Assembly: GCA_017308115.1 (NCBI GenBank)
Contig: JAFKFS010000025.1
Coordinates: forward strand, 1 to 63,650
Direction of reading: 5' to 3'
Source of the DNA: Bordetella sp.
GTDB lineage: Bacteria > Pseudomonadota > Alphaproteobacteria > Caulobacterales > Caulobacteraceae
DNA: 63,650 nt
Below the pieces are notes generated by a model. That model saw only the letters and a program-made list of their open reading frames with translations. It was not told the origin of the DNA and did no database searches. This document shows, piece by piece, positions 22,547 through 31,342 of the stretch (position 1 is the stretch's first letter; each line of letters opens with the position of its first letter). Both the position numbers and the translations under genes were made by a program.

Positions 22547-25084
22547 ATGAGCAACCCTCCCGCAGGCATGGCCCCGGTTCCTCTGGGAACGGCGCGCGTC
22601 ACGGCGATCCTGGGCCCCACCAACACCGGCAAGACCCACCTGGCGGTGGAGCGGATGCTGGGTCACGCCTCGGGCATGATCGGCCTGCCGCTGCGCCTGC
22701 TGGCGCGCGAGATCTATGAGCGGATCGTCAAGCGGCGCGGGGCGGCCTGCGTCGCCCTGATCACCGGCGAGGAGAAGATCGTCCCGCCGCGCCCCGCCTA
22801 TTTCGTCTGCACGGTCGAGGCCATGCCGCTGGAGCGGTCCGTGGACTTCCTGGCGGTGGACGAGATCCAGCTGGTCGCCGACCCCGAGCGCGGCCACGTC
22901 TTCACCCAGAGGCTGCTGCACGCGCGCGGCCGGTACGAGACCATGTTCCTGGGCGCCGGGACGATGGCGCCCCTGATGCGGTCGCTGGTCCCCGACGCCG
23001 AGATCGTCTCGCGCGAGCGGCTGTCGACGCTGAGCTACGCCGGGTCGAAGAAGCTGACCCGCCTGCCGCGCCGCAGCGCCGTCGTCGCCTTCTCGACCGA
23101 GCAGGTCTACGCCATCGCCGAACTGCTGCGCCGTCAGAGAGGCGGAGCGGCCGTGGTCATGGGGTCCTTGAGCCCCCGCACCCGCAACGCCCAGGTCGAG
23201 CTGTTCCAGTCGGGGGAGGTGGACTTCCTGGTCGCCACCGACGCCATCGGCATGGGGCTGAACATGGACGTGGACCATGTGGCCTTCGCGGGCCTGCGGA
23301 AGTTCGACGGGCGGCGCACGCGCTGGCTGCACGCCGCCGAGATCGGCCAGATCGCCGGGCGCGCCGGGCGGCACCTGCGCGACGGAACCTTCGGCATCAC
23401 CGGCGAGGCGGAGGAGTTGGACCAGGATCTGGTCGAACAGGTGGTCGAGCATCGCTTCGATCCGGTCGAGGCGGCCGAGTGGCGCAATGGGCGGCTGGAC
23501 TTCGACACCCTGCGCGACCTGTTGCGCTCGCTGACGGTCACGCCGGAGCGGCGCGGCCTGCGCCTGACCGCCCAGGCGCTGGACGAGACCCTGCTGCGGC
23601 GCTTCGCGGCCGACGAGGACGTCAAGAAGATCGCCCGCTCGCGCGGCGCCCTGATGCGCCTGTGGGAGGGGTGCCAGTTGCCGGATTTCCAGAAGACGAC
23701 GCTGGACGAGCACGCCCGCCTGTCGAAGGAGATCTTCACCGCCCTGACCGGCCGCCGGGGGCGGCTGACCGAGGATTGGGTCGCGCCGCGCTTCAACGAC
23801 CTGGATCGCGACGACGGGCAGATCGACCAGCTGTCGGCGCGGCTGTCGGGGGTGCGGACCCTCAGCTACATCGCCAACCGGCCCGACTGGCTGGCGGGCG
23901 CGCAGGAGTGGCGGGACCGGACCAAGGCGCTGGAGGAGCGGCTCAGCGACGTGCTGCACGAACGGCTGACGGCGCGCTTCGTGGACCGGCGCACGGCGGC
24001 CCTGATGCGGGCGCTGAACGTGCGCTCCGACGTGCTGGCGGGCGTGGCCGAGGACGGCGAGGTCACGGTCGAGGGCGAGGTGGTCGGCCATCTGGACGGG
24101 GTGCGCTTCACCGTCGACGCGGGCGGATCGGCCCTGGCCGACCGGGCGCTGCGGCAGGCGGCGACGCGGGCCGTGGGGCCGGAAGTGGCGCGGCGGCTGG
24201 GGCGGCTGGCGGCCGATGAGGATGCAGCTTTCGCCGTCACGCCCGACGGCGGGGTGCTGTGGAACGGAGCCCTGACGGGCCGCATCGTCAATGAAGATCC
24301 CTTCTCGCCGCGCGTGCGGCTGCTCGGCGAACTGGGGCCGGCCCCGGCGCGCGAGCGGGCCGAGCGGCGCATGGAGGCCTGGCTGGCGGGCGAGGCGGGG
24401 CGGGCGCTGAAGCCGCTGAAACGGCTGCGCCACGCCATCGAGAGCGGAGCCCTCACCGGCCTGCCGCGCGGTCTGGCCTTCCGCCTGGTCGAGGCGGGCG
24501 GGCTGATCCCCCGGCGCGAGGTCGAGCGCGACCTGGCCGCCCTGAGCCAGCATGAGCGGCGCACGCTGAAGACCTTCGCCATCCGCGTCGGCGCCCATTC
24601 CGTCTGGCTGCCCGGCGTGATGAAGCCGCGCGGCGTCGCCCTGGCCCAGGCCTTCCTGCCGCGCGAGGCGACGAAGGGGCTGGCGGGCGACGGCCTGTCG
24701 CCCCTGCCCGAACCGGCGCCGTCGGCGCGGGCGCTATCGGCCTTCGGGCGGCGCGCGGTCGGGCGCTGGACCGCGCCGGTCGAGGCGCTGGAGACCTTCG
24801 CCGAGGCCGCGCGGGCGGCCGCCAAGGCGCCGCTGCCGGATCAGACGCTGAACGATCTCGGCTGGTCGGAGGATCAGGCCAGGGCGATCCAGGCCGCCCT
24901 GCGCACGCCGCGCGCCGAGCGGGCGCCGTGCCCCGGCAAGCCGTCGCCCCCGCCCAAGGATTCGCCCTTCGCCGCCCTGGCCCAGCTGACGCAGCCGGCC
25001 CGGCCCGCGCCGCCCGCCAAGCCGAAGGCGGCCCGCAAGCCGCGTCGGCGCCCGCGACGTCCGGCCGCTAAAGGCGCGCAATGA
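22547..25084 (+). CDS. SUV3/MgpS-type DExH RNA helicase-like protein
   Basis: 845 residues. A P-loop [11 protein letters not shown] near the N-terminus, the Walker B variant VDEIQLVAD, motif V ([15 protein letters not shown]) and motif VI (QIAGRAGR) give the SF2 layout of the mitochondrial SUV3 family, a bacterial branch of which is common in alphaproteobacteria. The C-terminal 120 residues are Pro/Ala/Lys/Arg-rich and likely disordered, suited to RNA contact. SUV3 works in RNA turnover; that role here is by analogy. I chose ATG 22547 over a GTG 36 bases upstream. The stop overlaps the S4-domain gene as ATGA. Confidence 0.88.
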   Translation: MSNPPAGMAPVPLGTARVTAILGPTNTGKTHLAVERMLGHASGMIGLPLRLLAREIYERIVKRRGAACVALITGEEKIVPPRPAYFVCTVEAMPLERSVDFLAVDEIQLVADPERGHVFTQRLLHARGRYETMFLGAGTMAPLMRSLVPDAEIVSRERLSTLSYAGSKKLTRLPRRSAVVAFSTEQVYAIAELLRRQRGGAAVVMGSLSPRTRNAQVELFQSGEVDFLVATDAIGMGLNMDVDHVAFAGLRKFDGRRTRWLHAAEIGQIAGRAGRHLRDGTFGITGEAEELDQDLVEQVVEHRFDPVEAAEWRNGRLDFDTLRDLLRSLTVTPERRGLRLTAQALDETLLRRFAADEDVKKIARSRGALMRLWEGCQLPDFQKTTLDEHARLSKEIFTALTGRRGRLTEDWVAPRFNDLDRDDGQIDQLSARLSGVRTLSYIANRPDWLAGAQEWRDRTKALEERLSDVLHERLTARFVDRRTAALMRALNVRSDVLAGVAEDGEVTVEGEVVGHLDGVRFTVDAGGSALADRALRQAATRAVGPEVARRLGRLAADEDAAFAVTPDGGVLWNGALTGRIVNEDPFSPRVRLLGELGPAPARERAERRMEAWLAGEAGRALKPLKRLRHAIESGALTGLPRGLAFRLVEAGGLIPRREVERDLAALSQHERRTLKTFAIRVGAHSVWLPGVMKPRGVALAQAFLPREATKGLAGDGLSPLPEPAPSARALSAFGRRAVGRWTAPVEALETFAEAARAAAKAPLPDQTLNDLGWSEDQARAIQAALRTPRAERAPCPGKPSPPPKDSPFAALAQLTQPARPAPPAKPKAARKPRRRPRRPAAKGAQ

Positions 25085-25356
25085 GCGTCGAGAGCTGCCG
25101 CATCGACGTCTGGCTGTGGCGGGCGCGCTTCGCCAAAACCCGCAGCCTGGCCGCCGCCCTGGTCGAGAAGGGGGCGATCCGCCTGACCCACAACGGCGCC
25201 CAGACCCGCCTCGACAAGCCCAGCCGCAGCGTCCATCCCGGCGACGAGGTGGTGTTCGCCCAGGGCGGGCGGCTGATCGCCGTGCGCGTGGTGCAGATGG
25301 GCGAAAGACGCGGCTCGGCGGAAGACGCGCGCGCTCTTTACGTGATGCTGCAGTAA
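25081..25356 (+). CDS. S4-domain RNA-binding protein (HslR/Hsp15-like)
   Basis: 91 residues. The S4 fold is shown by [25 protein letters not shown], shortened here as [16 protein letters not shown] then EKGAIRLT, with [13 protein letters not shown] completing the motif. Hsp15 (HslR) of E. coli binds free 50S subunits with a stalled peptidyl-tRNA. The gene is translationally coupled to the SUV3-like helicase (4-base overlap), an arrangement that suggests a shared RNA or ribosome-related task. A palindromic repeat follows the stop at once. Confidence 0.9.
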   Translation: MSVESCRIDVWLWRARFAKTRSLAAALVEKGAIRLTHNGAQTRLDKPSRSVHPGDEVVFAQGGRLIAVRVVQMGERRGSAEDARALYVMLQ

Positions 25357-25361
25357 AGCCT

Positions 25362-25486
25362 CTCCTCCCCATAAAATGGGGAGGTGGATCGGGCGCGGTA
25401 GCGACCGAGACGGAGGGGCTGCTTGGTTCCGCCGTCGCCAAGCCCCTCCACCGCTTCGCGGTCCCCCTCCCCATGACATGGGGAGG
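25362..25486. repeat. Palindromic intergenic repeat, family 2 (copy A)
   Basis: About 125 bp. Small palindromes at both ends (CCTCCCCATAAAATGGGGAGG at 25364-25384 and CCTCCCCATGACATGGGGAGG at 25466-25486) bracket a core with further inverted pairing (GGAGGGGCT against AGCCCCTCC, and CGGTAGCGACCG). It fills nearly the whole gap between the convergent S4 and YceI genes and may act as a terminator for both. A related element lies at 41281-41416. Confidence 0.75.
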
Positions 25487-25491
25487 AAAAC

Positions 25492-26142
25492 TCAGCCCTG
25501 CGCCTTCACGAACTCGCCTTCGATGTGCAGCTTCACCTCGTCGCCCAGGGCGGGCAGGCCGAAATTGATGCCGAAATCGGACCGCTTGATGGTCGCCTTC
25601 CCGTCGAAGCCGGCCTTGTAGCCGCCGCGCGTCGGGCCGGCCTGATTGAACTCGACCTCCATGACCACCGGGCGCGTGACCCCGCGCAGGGTCAGTTCGC
25701 CGTGGACCGTCGCCTCGTCGCGGTCATCGGCGTCGATCACGATCCGGGTCGAGCGGAAGGTCGCGACCGGGTGGTTGGCGGTGTCGAAGAAGTCCGCCGT
25801 CTGCAGATGGCGGTTCAGCCCGTCCGAGTTGGACGCCACGTCCGTCAGGGGAATGGTCGCGGTCAGGGTGCTGGCGGACGGGTCGGCGGGGTCCAGCTTC
25901 AGCTCGGCCTGGACGTTCACGAACTGGCCGACATAGGTGGAAAAGCCCAGGTGATCGACGGACCAGGTGATCTTGCCATGGGCGGAATCCAGCCTGTAGT
26001 CGCCGGGCTGGACCTCGGACGGAACCTTGGTCAGGGCGGCCTGGGCGACGACCGCGCCGCCGGTCAGAAGACTGAGCGCCAGGCCGGCGGCGGCGATGCG
26101 GCCGAGGGCGGAATGAGCGGCAGGGTGCGAGGCGATGCCCAT
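25492..26142 (-). CDS. YceI family periplasmic lipocalin-like protein
   Basis: 216 residues with a signal peptide ([22 protein letters not shown]). The YceI beta-barrel signature is seen in [22 protein letters not shown], here abbreviated as [12 protein letters not shown] then VDHLGFS, and later [12 protein letters not shown] and KRSDFGI. The family binds polyisoprenoids such as ubiquinone-8 precursors in a periplasmic barrel. I chose ATG 26142, which has GGAG 9 bases before it; a longer version from 26181 lacks a ribosome site. Divergent from the ferredoxin gene. Confidence 0.9.
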   Translation of the reverse strand: MGIASHPAAHSALGRIAAAGLALSLLTGGAVVAQAALTKVPSEVQPGDYRLDSAHGKITWSVDHLGFSTYVGQFVNVQAELKLDPADPSASTLTATIPLTDVASNSDGLNRHLQTADFFDTANHPVATFRSTRIVIDADDRDEATVHGELTLRGVTRPVVMEVEFNQAGPTRGGYKAGFDGKATIKRSDFGINFGLPALGDEVKLHIEGEFVKAQG

Positions 26143-26312
26143 GGGCGGAACTCCGGCTGGTTTACGACGATCGGACGTCATCAAGGTGAAGCGGGACCCG
26201 GGGTCGCCGAGCCTGAACAGCGTTACGACAGCGCCCTCGGTTGACAGTTGGTTCCGCCGGGGCCATGTGCCCGCCCTCGACCTCCTTGCTGCCACAGGCC
26301 CGCCAGAACGCC

Positions 26313-26654
26313 ATGACCTACATCGTCACCGACGCCTGCGTGAAGTGTAAGTTCATGGACTGCGTCGAGGTGTGCCCGGTGGACTGCTTCTATGAGGGCG
26401 AGAACTTCCTGGTCATCGCGCCCGACGAATGCATCGACTGCGGCGTCTGCGAGCCGGAATGCCCCGTCGACGCCATCGTCCCCGACACCGAGGACGAGCC
26501 CGACGGCAAGTGGCTGCAGGTCAACGCCGAGTACGCCAAGGTCTGGCCGAACATCACGGTCAAGGGCGTGCCTCCGGCGGATCGCGAGCAGTATGAGCGC
26601 GAAACCGGCAAGTTCGAGAAGTATTTCAGCCCGAAGCCGGGCAAGGGCTCCTAA
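26313..26654 (+). CDS. fdxA: 7Fe ferredoxin
   Basis: 113 residues. Two clusters of Cys are visible: Cys9, Cys12, Cys17 and Cys21-Pro (3Fe-4S type) and Cys40, Cys43, Cys46 and Cys50-Pro (4Fe-4S type), with the conserved N-terminal [12 protein letters not shown]. The long C-terminal tail (WPNITVKG to [11 protein letters not shown]) is the usual FdxA extension. It carries electrons in the cytoplasm; its partner enzyme is not obvious from neighbours. I chose ATG 26313; upstream in-frame residues are not family-like. Confidence 0.96.
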   Translation: MTYIVTDACVKCKFMDCVEVCPVDCFYEGENFLVIAPDECIDCGVCEPECPVDAIVPDTEDEPDGKWLQVNAEYAKVWPNITVKGVPPADREQYERETGKFEKYFSPKPGKGS

Positions 26655-26712
26655 GAATTCGCCACAATGCAGTCACAATGTGCCGGTCGTCGCCGACCGC
26701 CCTGTGGATGTT

Positions 26713-26738
26713 TTGAGATTTCCTAATTTTATGATAGG
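26713..26738 (+). promoter_or_regulatory. Candidate promoter ahead of the structured region before cdnL
   Basis: TTGAGAT at 26713 and ATGATAGG at about 26731 are separated by 11 bases, close to the Caulobacter housekeeping pattern TTGACGS-N10-14-GCTANAWC. The surrounding AT-rich block (TTTCCTAATTTTATGATAGG) stands out in this GC-rich genome. Confidence 0.4.
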
Positions 26739-26744
26739 TTCCTC

Positions 26745-26911
26745 CCTATTCGAAACGGGCGGTTCCGCAAATCTGCGCGCCGCCCGCATTTACGACAGCA
26801 CCTCGCTTCTCAGGACGAGGTCGGCCAGAGGTTCGGTGATCCGTTTTCGCGTCTGACATGCGACCTTCCGCCCAACCGCCCGGCCCCGGCCCGGCGGAAG
26901 GGCGGTTTTTG
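26745..26911 (+). ncRNA. Candidate structured small RNA or cdnL leader ending in a terminator
   Basis: Downstream of the candidate promoter, CGAAACGG (26751-26758) can pair with CCGTTTTCG (26841-26849), closing a domain of about 100 nt. Inside are CGGGCGG/CCGCCCG (26756-26762 with 26780-26786) and ACCTCG/CGAGGT (26800-26805 with 26816-26821). A strong hairpin CCTTCCGCC/GGCGGAAGG (26864-26872, 26893-26901) followed by GCGGTTTTT looks like an intrinsic terminator, 52 bases before the cdnL start. It is either an independent small RNA or an attenuating leader of cdnL. I do not recognise it as 6S, SRP or tmRNA. Confidence 0.4.
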
Positions 26912-26962
26912 CTTTCAGGGCGCGGCGACGATCTCGTCCCTTCGGTTCGGGAAAGGAATGAC

Positions 26963-27505
26963 ATGACGAGCAAGACCGGTCTGGAATTCAAGGTTGGCGA
27001 TGCGGTGGTCTATCCCGCGCACGGCGTCGGCAAGGTCGCCGCGATCGAGACTCAGGAAGTCGCCGGCATGTCGCTGGAAGTCTATGTCGTGACCTTCGAG
27101 CACGAGAAGATGACCCTGCGCGTCCCGACCAAGAAGGCCAAGACCGCCGGCCTGCGCACCCTGGCCGCCGACGACACCGTCTCCAAGGCCCTGACCACGC
27201 TCAAGGGCCGCGCCCGCGTCAAGCGCACCATGTGGTCGCGCCGCGCCCAGGAATATGAGGCCAAGATCAACTCGGGCGACCTGATCTCCATCGCCGAGGT
27301 CGTCCGCGACCTGCACCGCGCCGAGACCCAGCCGGAACAGTCCTATTCCGAGCGCCAGCTCTATGAATCGGCCCTGGACCGCATGGCCCGCGAAGTGGCC
27401 GCGGCCAACAAGATCGACAAGGACGCCGCCATGGCCCTGCTGGGCAAGTCGCTCAGCGCCAAGAAGCCGGTCGCGCCTGCGACGGAAGAGGCCGAAGCCG
27501 CCTGA
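26963..27505 (+). CDS. cdnL: CarD/CdnL family RNA polymerase-binding regulator
   Basis: 180 residues. The N-terminal Tudor-like RNAP-interacting domain reads FKVGDAVVYPAHGVGKV, with MTLRVPTKKA after it; the C-terminal part is helical (MWSRRAQEYEAKINSGD, DLHRAE). CdnL binds the RNA polymerase beta subunit and stabilises open promoter complexes, with strong effects on growth genes in Caulobacter and Myxococcus. I chose ATG 26963, with AAAGGA upstream. It is followed by a near-perfect intrinsic terminator, and preceded by a structured region that may regulate it. Confidence 0.95.
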   Translation: MTSKTGLEFKVGDAVVYPAHGVGKVAAIETQEVAGMSLEVYVVTFEHEKMTLRVPTKKAKTAGLRTLAADDTVSKALTTLKGRARVKRTMWSRRAQEYEAKINSGDLISIAEVVRDLHRAETQPEQSYSERQLYESALDRMAREVAAANKIDKDAAMALLGKSLSAKKPVAPATEEAEAA

Positions 27506-27531
27506 TCCCGGACGGCTTGCTGAAACGTCAA

Positions 27532-27564
27532 AGGCCCGGCGGCGACGCCGGGCCTTTTTCTTTT
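27532..27564 (+). terminator. Intrinsic terminator after cdnL
   Basis: Perfect 9-bp stem AGGCCCGGC / GCCGGGCCT (27532-27540, 27547-27555) with a 6-base loop, followed by TTTTCTTTT. Confidence 0.95.
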
Positions 27565-27652
27565 CCGCCCGCTTCTTTTCCGCCGGCCCCCTGCGGCGCG
27601 AAGGCGGGACGAAGACAGGGACGGGCCTCCGCCCTCCAAGCCTGGAGCCGGA

Positions 27653-28150
27653 TCAGAAATACTCCGCCCCGGCCGGGCATTGGGCGGCCAGGCGGCGCGC
27701 CGTGATGCTGGCCGGGATGTAGGGCGTGCCGCGCGCCAGCTGGGCCCCGCCGTTGAAGCGGAAGGCCTGCTCCTCATAGGTGCCGTTCAAGCGCACATTG
27801 ATGCGGCGGCCCTTGCGGTCCTGGCAGCTGCCCTCGAAGCGGGCGCGGCCGTCGCCGACCTGACGGGTCGGATAGGCGCACTGCCATTTGCGCGTCGACA
27901 GGCCGCCGAAGAAGCGGTTGATCTCGCTGGGCCGCACGCACTTCTGCTCGGTATCGCGCGCGCCCATGACGCTGGTGGTGTATTCCCAGTATCCGGGCAG
28001 GACTTCGGACTGGGCGGCCGACTGGGCCTGGGGCGCCGAGGCGGGCGCGGCCAGCATGACGGCCCCGGCGACCACCGGGGCGGCGACGGCCATCAGCCGG
28101 GCGAAGGGGATCAAGGTCTGCATGGATTTGCCGTTCATGGGACTCATCAT
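27653..28150 (-). CDS. DUF3617 family periplasmic protein
   Basis: 165 residues with a signal peptide (LMAVAAPVVAGAVMLAAPASA). The mature part opens with LPGYWEYTTSVMG and has Cys in EQKCVRPSEI, KWQCAYP, GSCQDRKG and AAQCPAG, a four-Cys pattern of the DUF3617 family, likely two disulphides. Function unknown. Two adjacent in-frame ATGs (28150 and 28147) are possible starts. It is divergent from rpmB; the 217 bases between should hold both promoters. Confidence 0.8.
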   Translation of the reverse strand: MMSPMNGKSMQTLIPFARLMAVAAPVVAGAVMLAAPASAPQAQSAAQSEVLPGYWEYTTSVMGARDTEQKCVRPSEINRFFGGLSTRKWQCAYPTRQVGDGRARFEGSCQDRKGRRINVRLNGTYEEQAFRFNGGAQLARGTPYIPASITARRLAAQCPAGAEYF

Positions 28151-28367
28151 GGGTCTGCTCTATATAGTCACCGCTTGAACGACTGCTGAACGAAGGCGAT
28201 CCGTCGCCTTCACAATGACTCTGTCGCGCCGGACGACGACTCCAGCCTTGACGCCCGGCGAGTCCTTCCTCTATACGGCCCCCTCTCGCGCGGGCCCTCG
28301 TCGCTCGCCGCGCCCCTGTTTCATGCGTCCGCACCGGTATGGCGGATGTGACCTTGAGGATCTTAAG

Positions 28368-28664
28368 ATGTCGCGTCGCTGCGAACTCACCGGTATCGGC
28401 CCCATGGTCGGCCATCACGTGAGCCACTCCAACATCAAGACCAAGCGCCGTTTCCTGCCGTCGTTGAAGACGGTCAAGGTTCAGTCGGACGCCCTGGGCC
28501 AGACCTTCTCGCTGCGGATTTCGAACGCCGCCCTGCGCACCCTGGACTTCAAGGGCGGCCTGGACGCCTTCATCGTCAAGGCCCGCGACGAGCAGCTGTC
28601 GACCGCCGCCCTGCGCATCAAGCGTCAGGTCCGCGCCAAGCTGGCCGAGCAAGCCGCCGCCTGA
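28368..28664 (+). CDS. rpmB: 50S ribosomal protein L28
   Basis: 98 residues, with the family start MSRRCELTGIGPMVGHHVSH, then SNIKTKRRFLP and the conserved LRISNAALRTLD. L28 is a large-subunit protein. The ATG at 28368 follows AGGATCTTAAG; the longer upstream open frame is not coding in appearance. Monocistronic, with its own terminator 26 bases after the stop. Confidence 0.97.
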   Translation: MSRRCELTGIGPMVGHHVSHSNIKTKRRFLPSLKTVKVQSDALGQTFSLRISNAALRTLDFKGGLDAFIVKARDEQLSTAALRIKRQVRAKLAEQAAA

Positions 28665-28690
28665 TCGGCGTCGACTGACGGATTTTGAAG

Positions 28691-28720
28691 AGGCCGGTGG
28701 AAACACCGGCCTTTTTCTTT
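28691..28720 (+). terminator. Intrinsic terminator after rpmB
   Basis: Perfect 9-bp stem AGGCCGGTG / CACCGGCCT with a GAAA tetraloop, followed by TTTTCTTTT. Confidence 0.95.
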
Positions 28721-28769
28721 TGCGCCTCGGCCCGCTACCCTCAGGGCTCATCCAGCCGGAGCCTCGACC

Positions 28770-30467
28770 TTGCGCCCTCTCGCCGCCCTCTGCCTGACCA
28801 CGGCCCTGCTGTCGTCGCCCGTTCTGGCGCAGGAAGCAGCGCGCGAAACCACCGCCTTCACCCTGTCCAGCGGCACGCCGCGCACGGCGGAGCAGCTGGC
28901 CCTGCGCTTCGACAGGGCCGATCTGTCGTTCAGACTGCTGCCTGACACCCAATCGATCGAGGGCGTCGCCGTCCTTGACTTCACCGCTGCGGCGCCGTCG
29001 TCGGCGGTCGTGGTCGAACTGGACACGGTCTTCGCCATCGCCGCCGTCACCGTGGACGATCAGGCGGTCGCGGACTGGTCCAATCCCGAAGGGCGGCTGA
29101 CCGTCCCCCTGCCCCGTCCCCTGACGGCGGGCGAAAGCGTCTCCGTCCGCATCGCCTATGCGGGTCGCCCGCATCAAGCCAGGCGCGCGCCCTGGGACGG
29201 CGGCTTCGTCTGGACCACGACGCCCGACGGCCAGCCGTGGATCGCCAGCGCGGTCCAGGGCGAAGGCTGCGATCTGTTCTGGCCATGCATCGACCATCCG
29301 CAGGGCGAGCCGGAGCAGGTCGATCTGCACATCACCGTCCCCTCCAGCCTCAGCGCCCCCGCCAACGGCCGCTTTCTGGGCAAGAGCGACAACGGCGACG
29401 GCACCACCACCTGGAACTGGACCGCGCGCCGGCCCGACACCTACGCCGTCAGCCTGAACGTCGGCCCCTATGTGGAGATGGCCGCCGACTATCAGAGCCG
29501 GTTCGGAAACGTGATTCCGCTGCGCTTCTGGCGGCTGGCCTCGGCCGATCCGGCGAAGGCGCAGGCGCAGGCGCTGTTCGAGGAGTTCCCGCAGATGCTG
29601 GACTTCTTCGAGGCGACCGTCGGCCCCTTCCCCTTCGGCGACGAGAAGATGGGGGTGGTCGAGACCCCGCACCTGGGCATGGAGCACCAGACCATCAACG
29701 CCTACGGCAACGGCTACAAGCTGGACGGCAAGGGCTATGACTGGCTGCTGCAGCACGAACTGGCGCACGAGTGGTTCGGCAATCAGCTGACCAACGCCGA
29801 CTGGGACGACATGTGGCTGCACGAGGGGTTCGGCACCTATATGCAGCCCCTCTACGCCCGCTGGCTGAACGGCGAGCGAGCCATGCAGGCCGAGCTTCAG
29901 ACCATGCGCCTGACCCTGGCCAACCGCTTCCCCGTCGTCTCGGGCCGGCCGCAGGACGCGGGGGCGGTCTATGACGCCCAGACCGGGCCGGCGCTGGATC
30001 TCTATTACAAGGGGGCGCTGATCGCCCACACCCTGCGTCTCCATATCGGCGACGCCGCCTTCTATGAATCCCTGCGTCGGCTGGTCTATGGCCGCCCCGA
30101 TCCGAAGCCGGGGAATTTCCGCCCGCGCTACGCCACGACGCCCGAGTATGTCGCCATCGTCAACGCGGTGACGGGCCGCGACCTGGGCTGGTTCTTCGAC
30201 GCCTATCTGTATCAGGCCGCCCTGCCCGATCTGGTCATGACGCGCCAGGGCCGACGGGTGACGCTGGAGTGGAAGACCGGAAACGGCCGCCCCTTCCCCC
30301 TGCCGGTCGAGGTCGAGGTGGACGGGGCCTTGCGCACCCTGCCCATGACCGAAGGCCGCGCGACGTTCGACGCGCCGGAAGGCGCCCACATCCTGCTGGA
30401 CCCCGGCTCCAGGACGCTGCGGCGGCTGGAGCATCTGGAACGCTGGAAGGCCTCGACCGCCGGTTGA
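28770..30467 (+). CDS. M1 family zinc aminopeptidase, exported
   Basis: 565 residues from a TTG, with a signal peptide (LAALCLTTALLSSPVLAQ). The zinc site is HELAHEWFGNQ, followed by the third ligand Glu in WLHEGFGTYM. The exopeptidase motif, usually GAMEN, reads GMEHQ here, a noticeable change that is seen in some bacterial M1 branches. The N-terminal beta domain (QSIEGVAVLDF) and catalytic domain are present, but the long C-terminal HEAT-like domain of the large enzymes is missing. It should trim peptides in the periplasm. Neighbours (L28 before, YggS after) give no functional hint. Confidence 0.9.
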   Translation: MRPLAALCLTTALLSSPVLAQEAARETTAFTLSSGTPRTAEQLALRFDRADLSFRLLPDTQSIEGVAVLDFTAAAPSSAVVVELDTVFAIAAVTVDDQAVADWSNPEGRLTVPLPRPLTAGESVSVRIAYAGRPHQARRAPWDGGFVWTTTPDGQPWIASAVQGEGCDLFWPCIDHPQGEPEQVDLHITVPSSLSAPANGRFLGKSDNGDGTTTWNWTARRPDTYAVSLNVGPYVEMAADYQSRFGNVIPLRFWRLASADPAKAQAQALFEEFPQMLDFFEATVGPFPFGDEKMGVVETPHLGMEHQTINAYGNGYKLDGKGYDWLLQHELAHEWFGNQLTNADWDDMWLHEGFGTYMQPLYARWLNGERAMQAELQTMRLTLANRFPVVSGRPQDAGAVYDAQTGPALDLYYKGALIAHTLRLHIGDAAFYESLRRLVYGRPDPKPGNFRPRYATTPEYVAIVNAVTGRDLGWFFDAYLYQAALPDLVMTRQGRRVTLEWKTGNGRPFPLPVEVEVDGALRTLPMTEGRATFDAPEGAHILLDPGSRTLRRLEHLERWKASTAG

Positions 30468-30536
30468 TCGGGCTCAGGGCTGTTCCAATCGCCGCAGGGT
30501 CGAACCAGACCCGTGACCCTGCGGGGATCGCCCATT

Positions 30537-31337
30537 ATGACCGTGTCCAACGTCGCCTGCATGAGGAGTCGCGCCCTGACCCTTTCGCCCGAGAACCTCG
30601 AACGCTTCGGCCCTGATCCGCGCGAGCGGTTCGCCGCCAACCTGGCCCTGGTCCATCGCCGCATCGCCGCCGCCTGCGAACAGGCCGCGCGGCCGATCGA
30701 CAGCGTGCGCCTGCTGCCCATCACCAAGACGGTCCCGGCCGAGATCCTGCGCCTGGCCTGGGCCGCGGGCGTCACCGACTTCGGCGAGAACAAGCTGCAG
30801 GAGGCCCGCGACAAGGCCGAGGCCATGGCCGACCTGCCGATGCGCTGGCACGTCGTCGGCCACCTGCAGACGAACAAGGTCAAATACCTGACCCGTCTGG
30901 CGGACGAGTTTCATGCGCTGGACAGCCTCAAGCTGGCCGAGGTGCTGGACAAGCGGCTGGAGACCGACGGCCGGGACATGAAGGTCTATGTCCAGGTCAA
31001 CACCTCGGGCGAGGAAAGCAAGTTCGGCCTGCATCCCGACGAGGCGCTCGACTTCATCGAACGGCTGGAGGCCTTCCCCCGGTTGAAGCCCCAGGGGCTG
31101 ATGACGCTGGCGGTGTTCAGCGACGATCCCGACAGGGTGCGGCCCTGCTTCACCCTGCTGCGGTCCCTGCGCGACCGGGCCGAGCGCATCGACGCGCGCA
31201 TCACCGGCCTGTCGATGGGGATGACCGGCGACTATGAGCTGGCGGTGCGTGAAGGCGCGACCGTGGTGCGCGTCGGCCAGGCCATCTTCGGCCCGCGCCC
31301 GACGCCCAACGCCCACTACTGGCCCGGCGAGGGCTGA
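30537..31337 (+). CDS. YggS/PLPBP family PLP homeostasis protein
   Basis: 266 residues, single-domain alanine-racemase-like barrel. The PLP Lys is Lys64 in LLPITKTVPAE; FGENKLQEA, WHVVGHLQTNK, and the phosphate-binding GLSMGMTGDYE and TVVRVGQAIFG are all present. The family binds PLP without a known reaction and balances B6 vitamers. ATG 30537 has GGGGAT about 9 bases upstream; a GTG at 30513 is an alternative. It converges on pdxY with a 5-bp gap, so two B6-handling genes meet tail to tail. Confidence 0.93.
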   Translation: MTVSNVACMRSRALTLSPENLERFGPDPRERFAANLALVHRRIAAACEQAARPIDSVRLLPITKTVPAEILRLAWAAGVTDFGENKLQEARDKAEAMADLPMRWHVVGHLQTNKVKYLTRLADEFHALDSLKLAEVLDKRLETDGRDMKVYVQVNTSGEESKFGLHPDEALDFIERLEAFPRLKPQGLMTLAVFSDDPDRVRPCFTLLRSLRDRAERIDARITGLSMGMTGDYELAVREGATVVRVGQAIFGPRPTPNAHYWPGEG

Positions 31338-31342
31338 AACGC

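Noticed and set aside
26745-26911. 6S RNA, SRP RNA or tmRNA
   Set aside because: Length and a closing stem are suggestive, but the SRP GGAAG-type loop, tmRNA tag frame and a clear 6S central bubble were not recognised.
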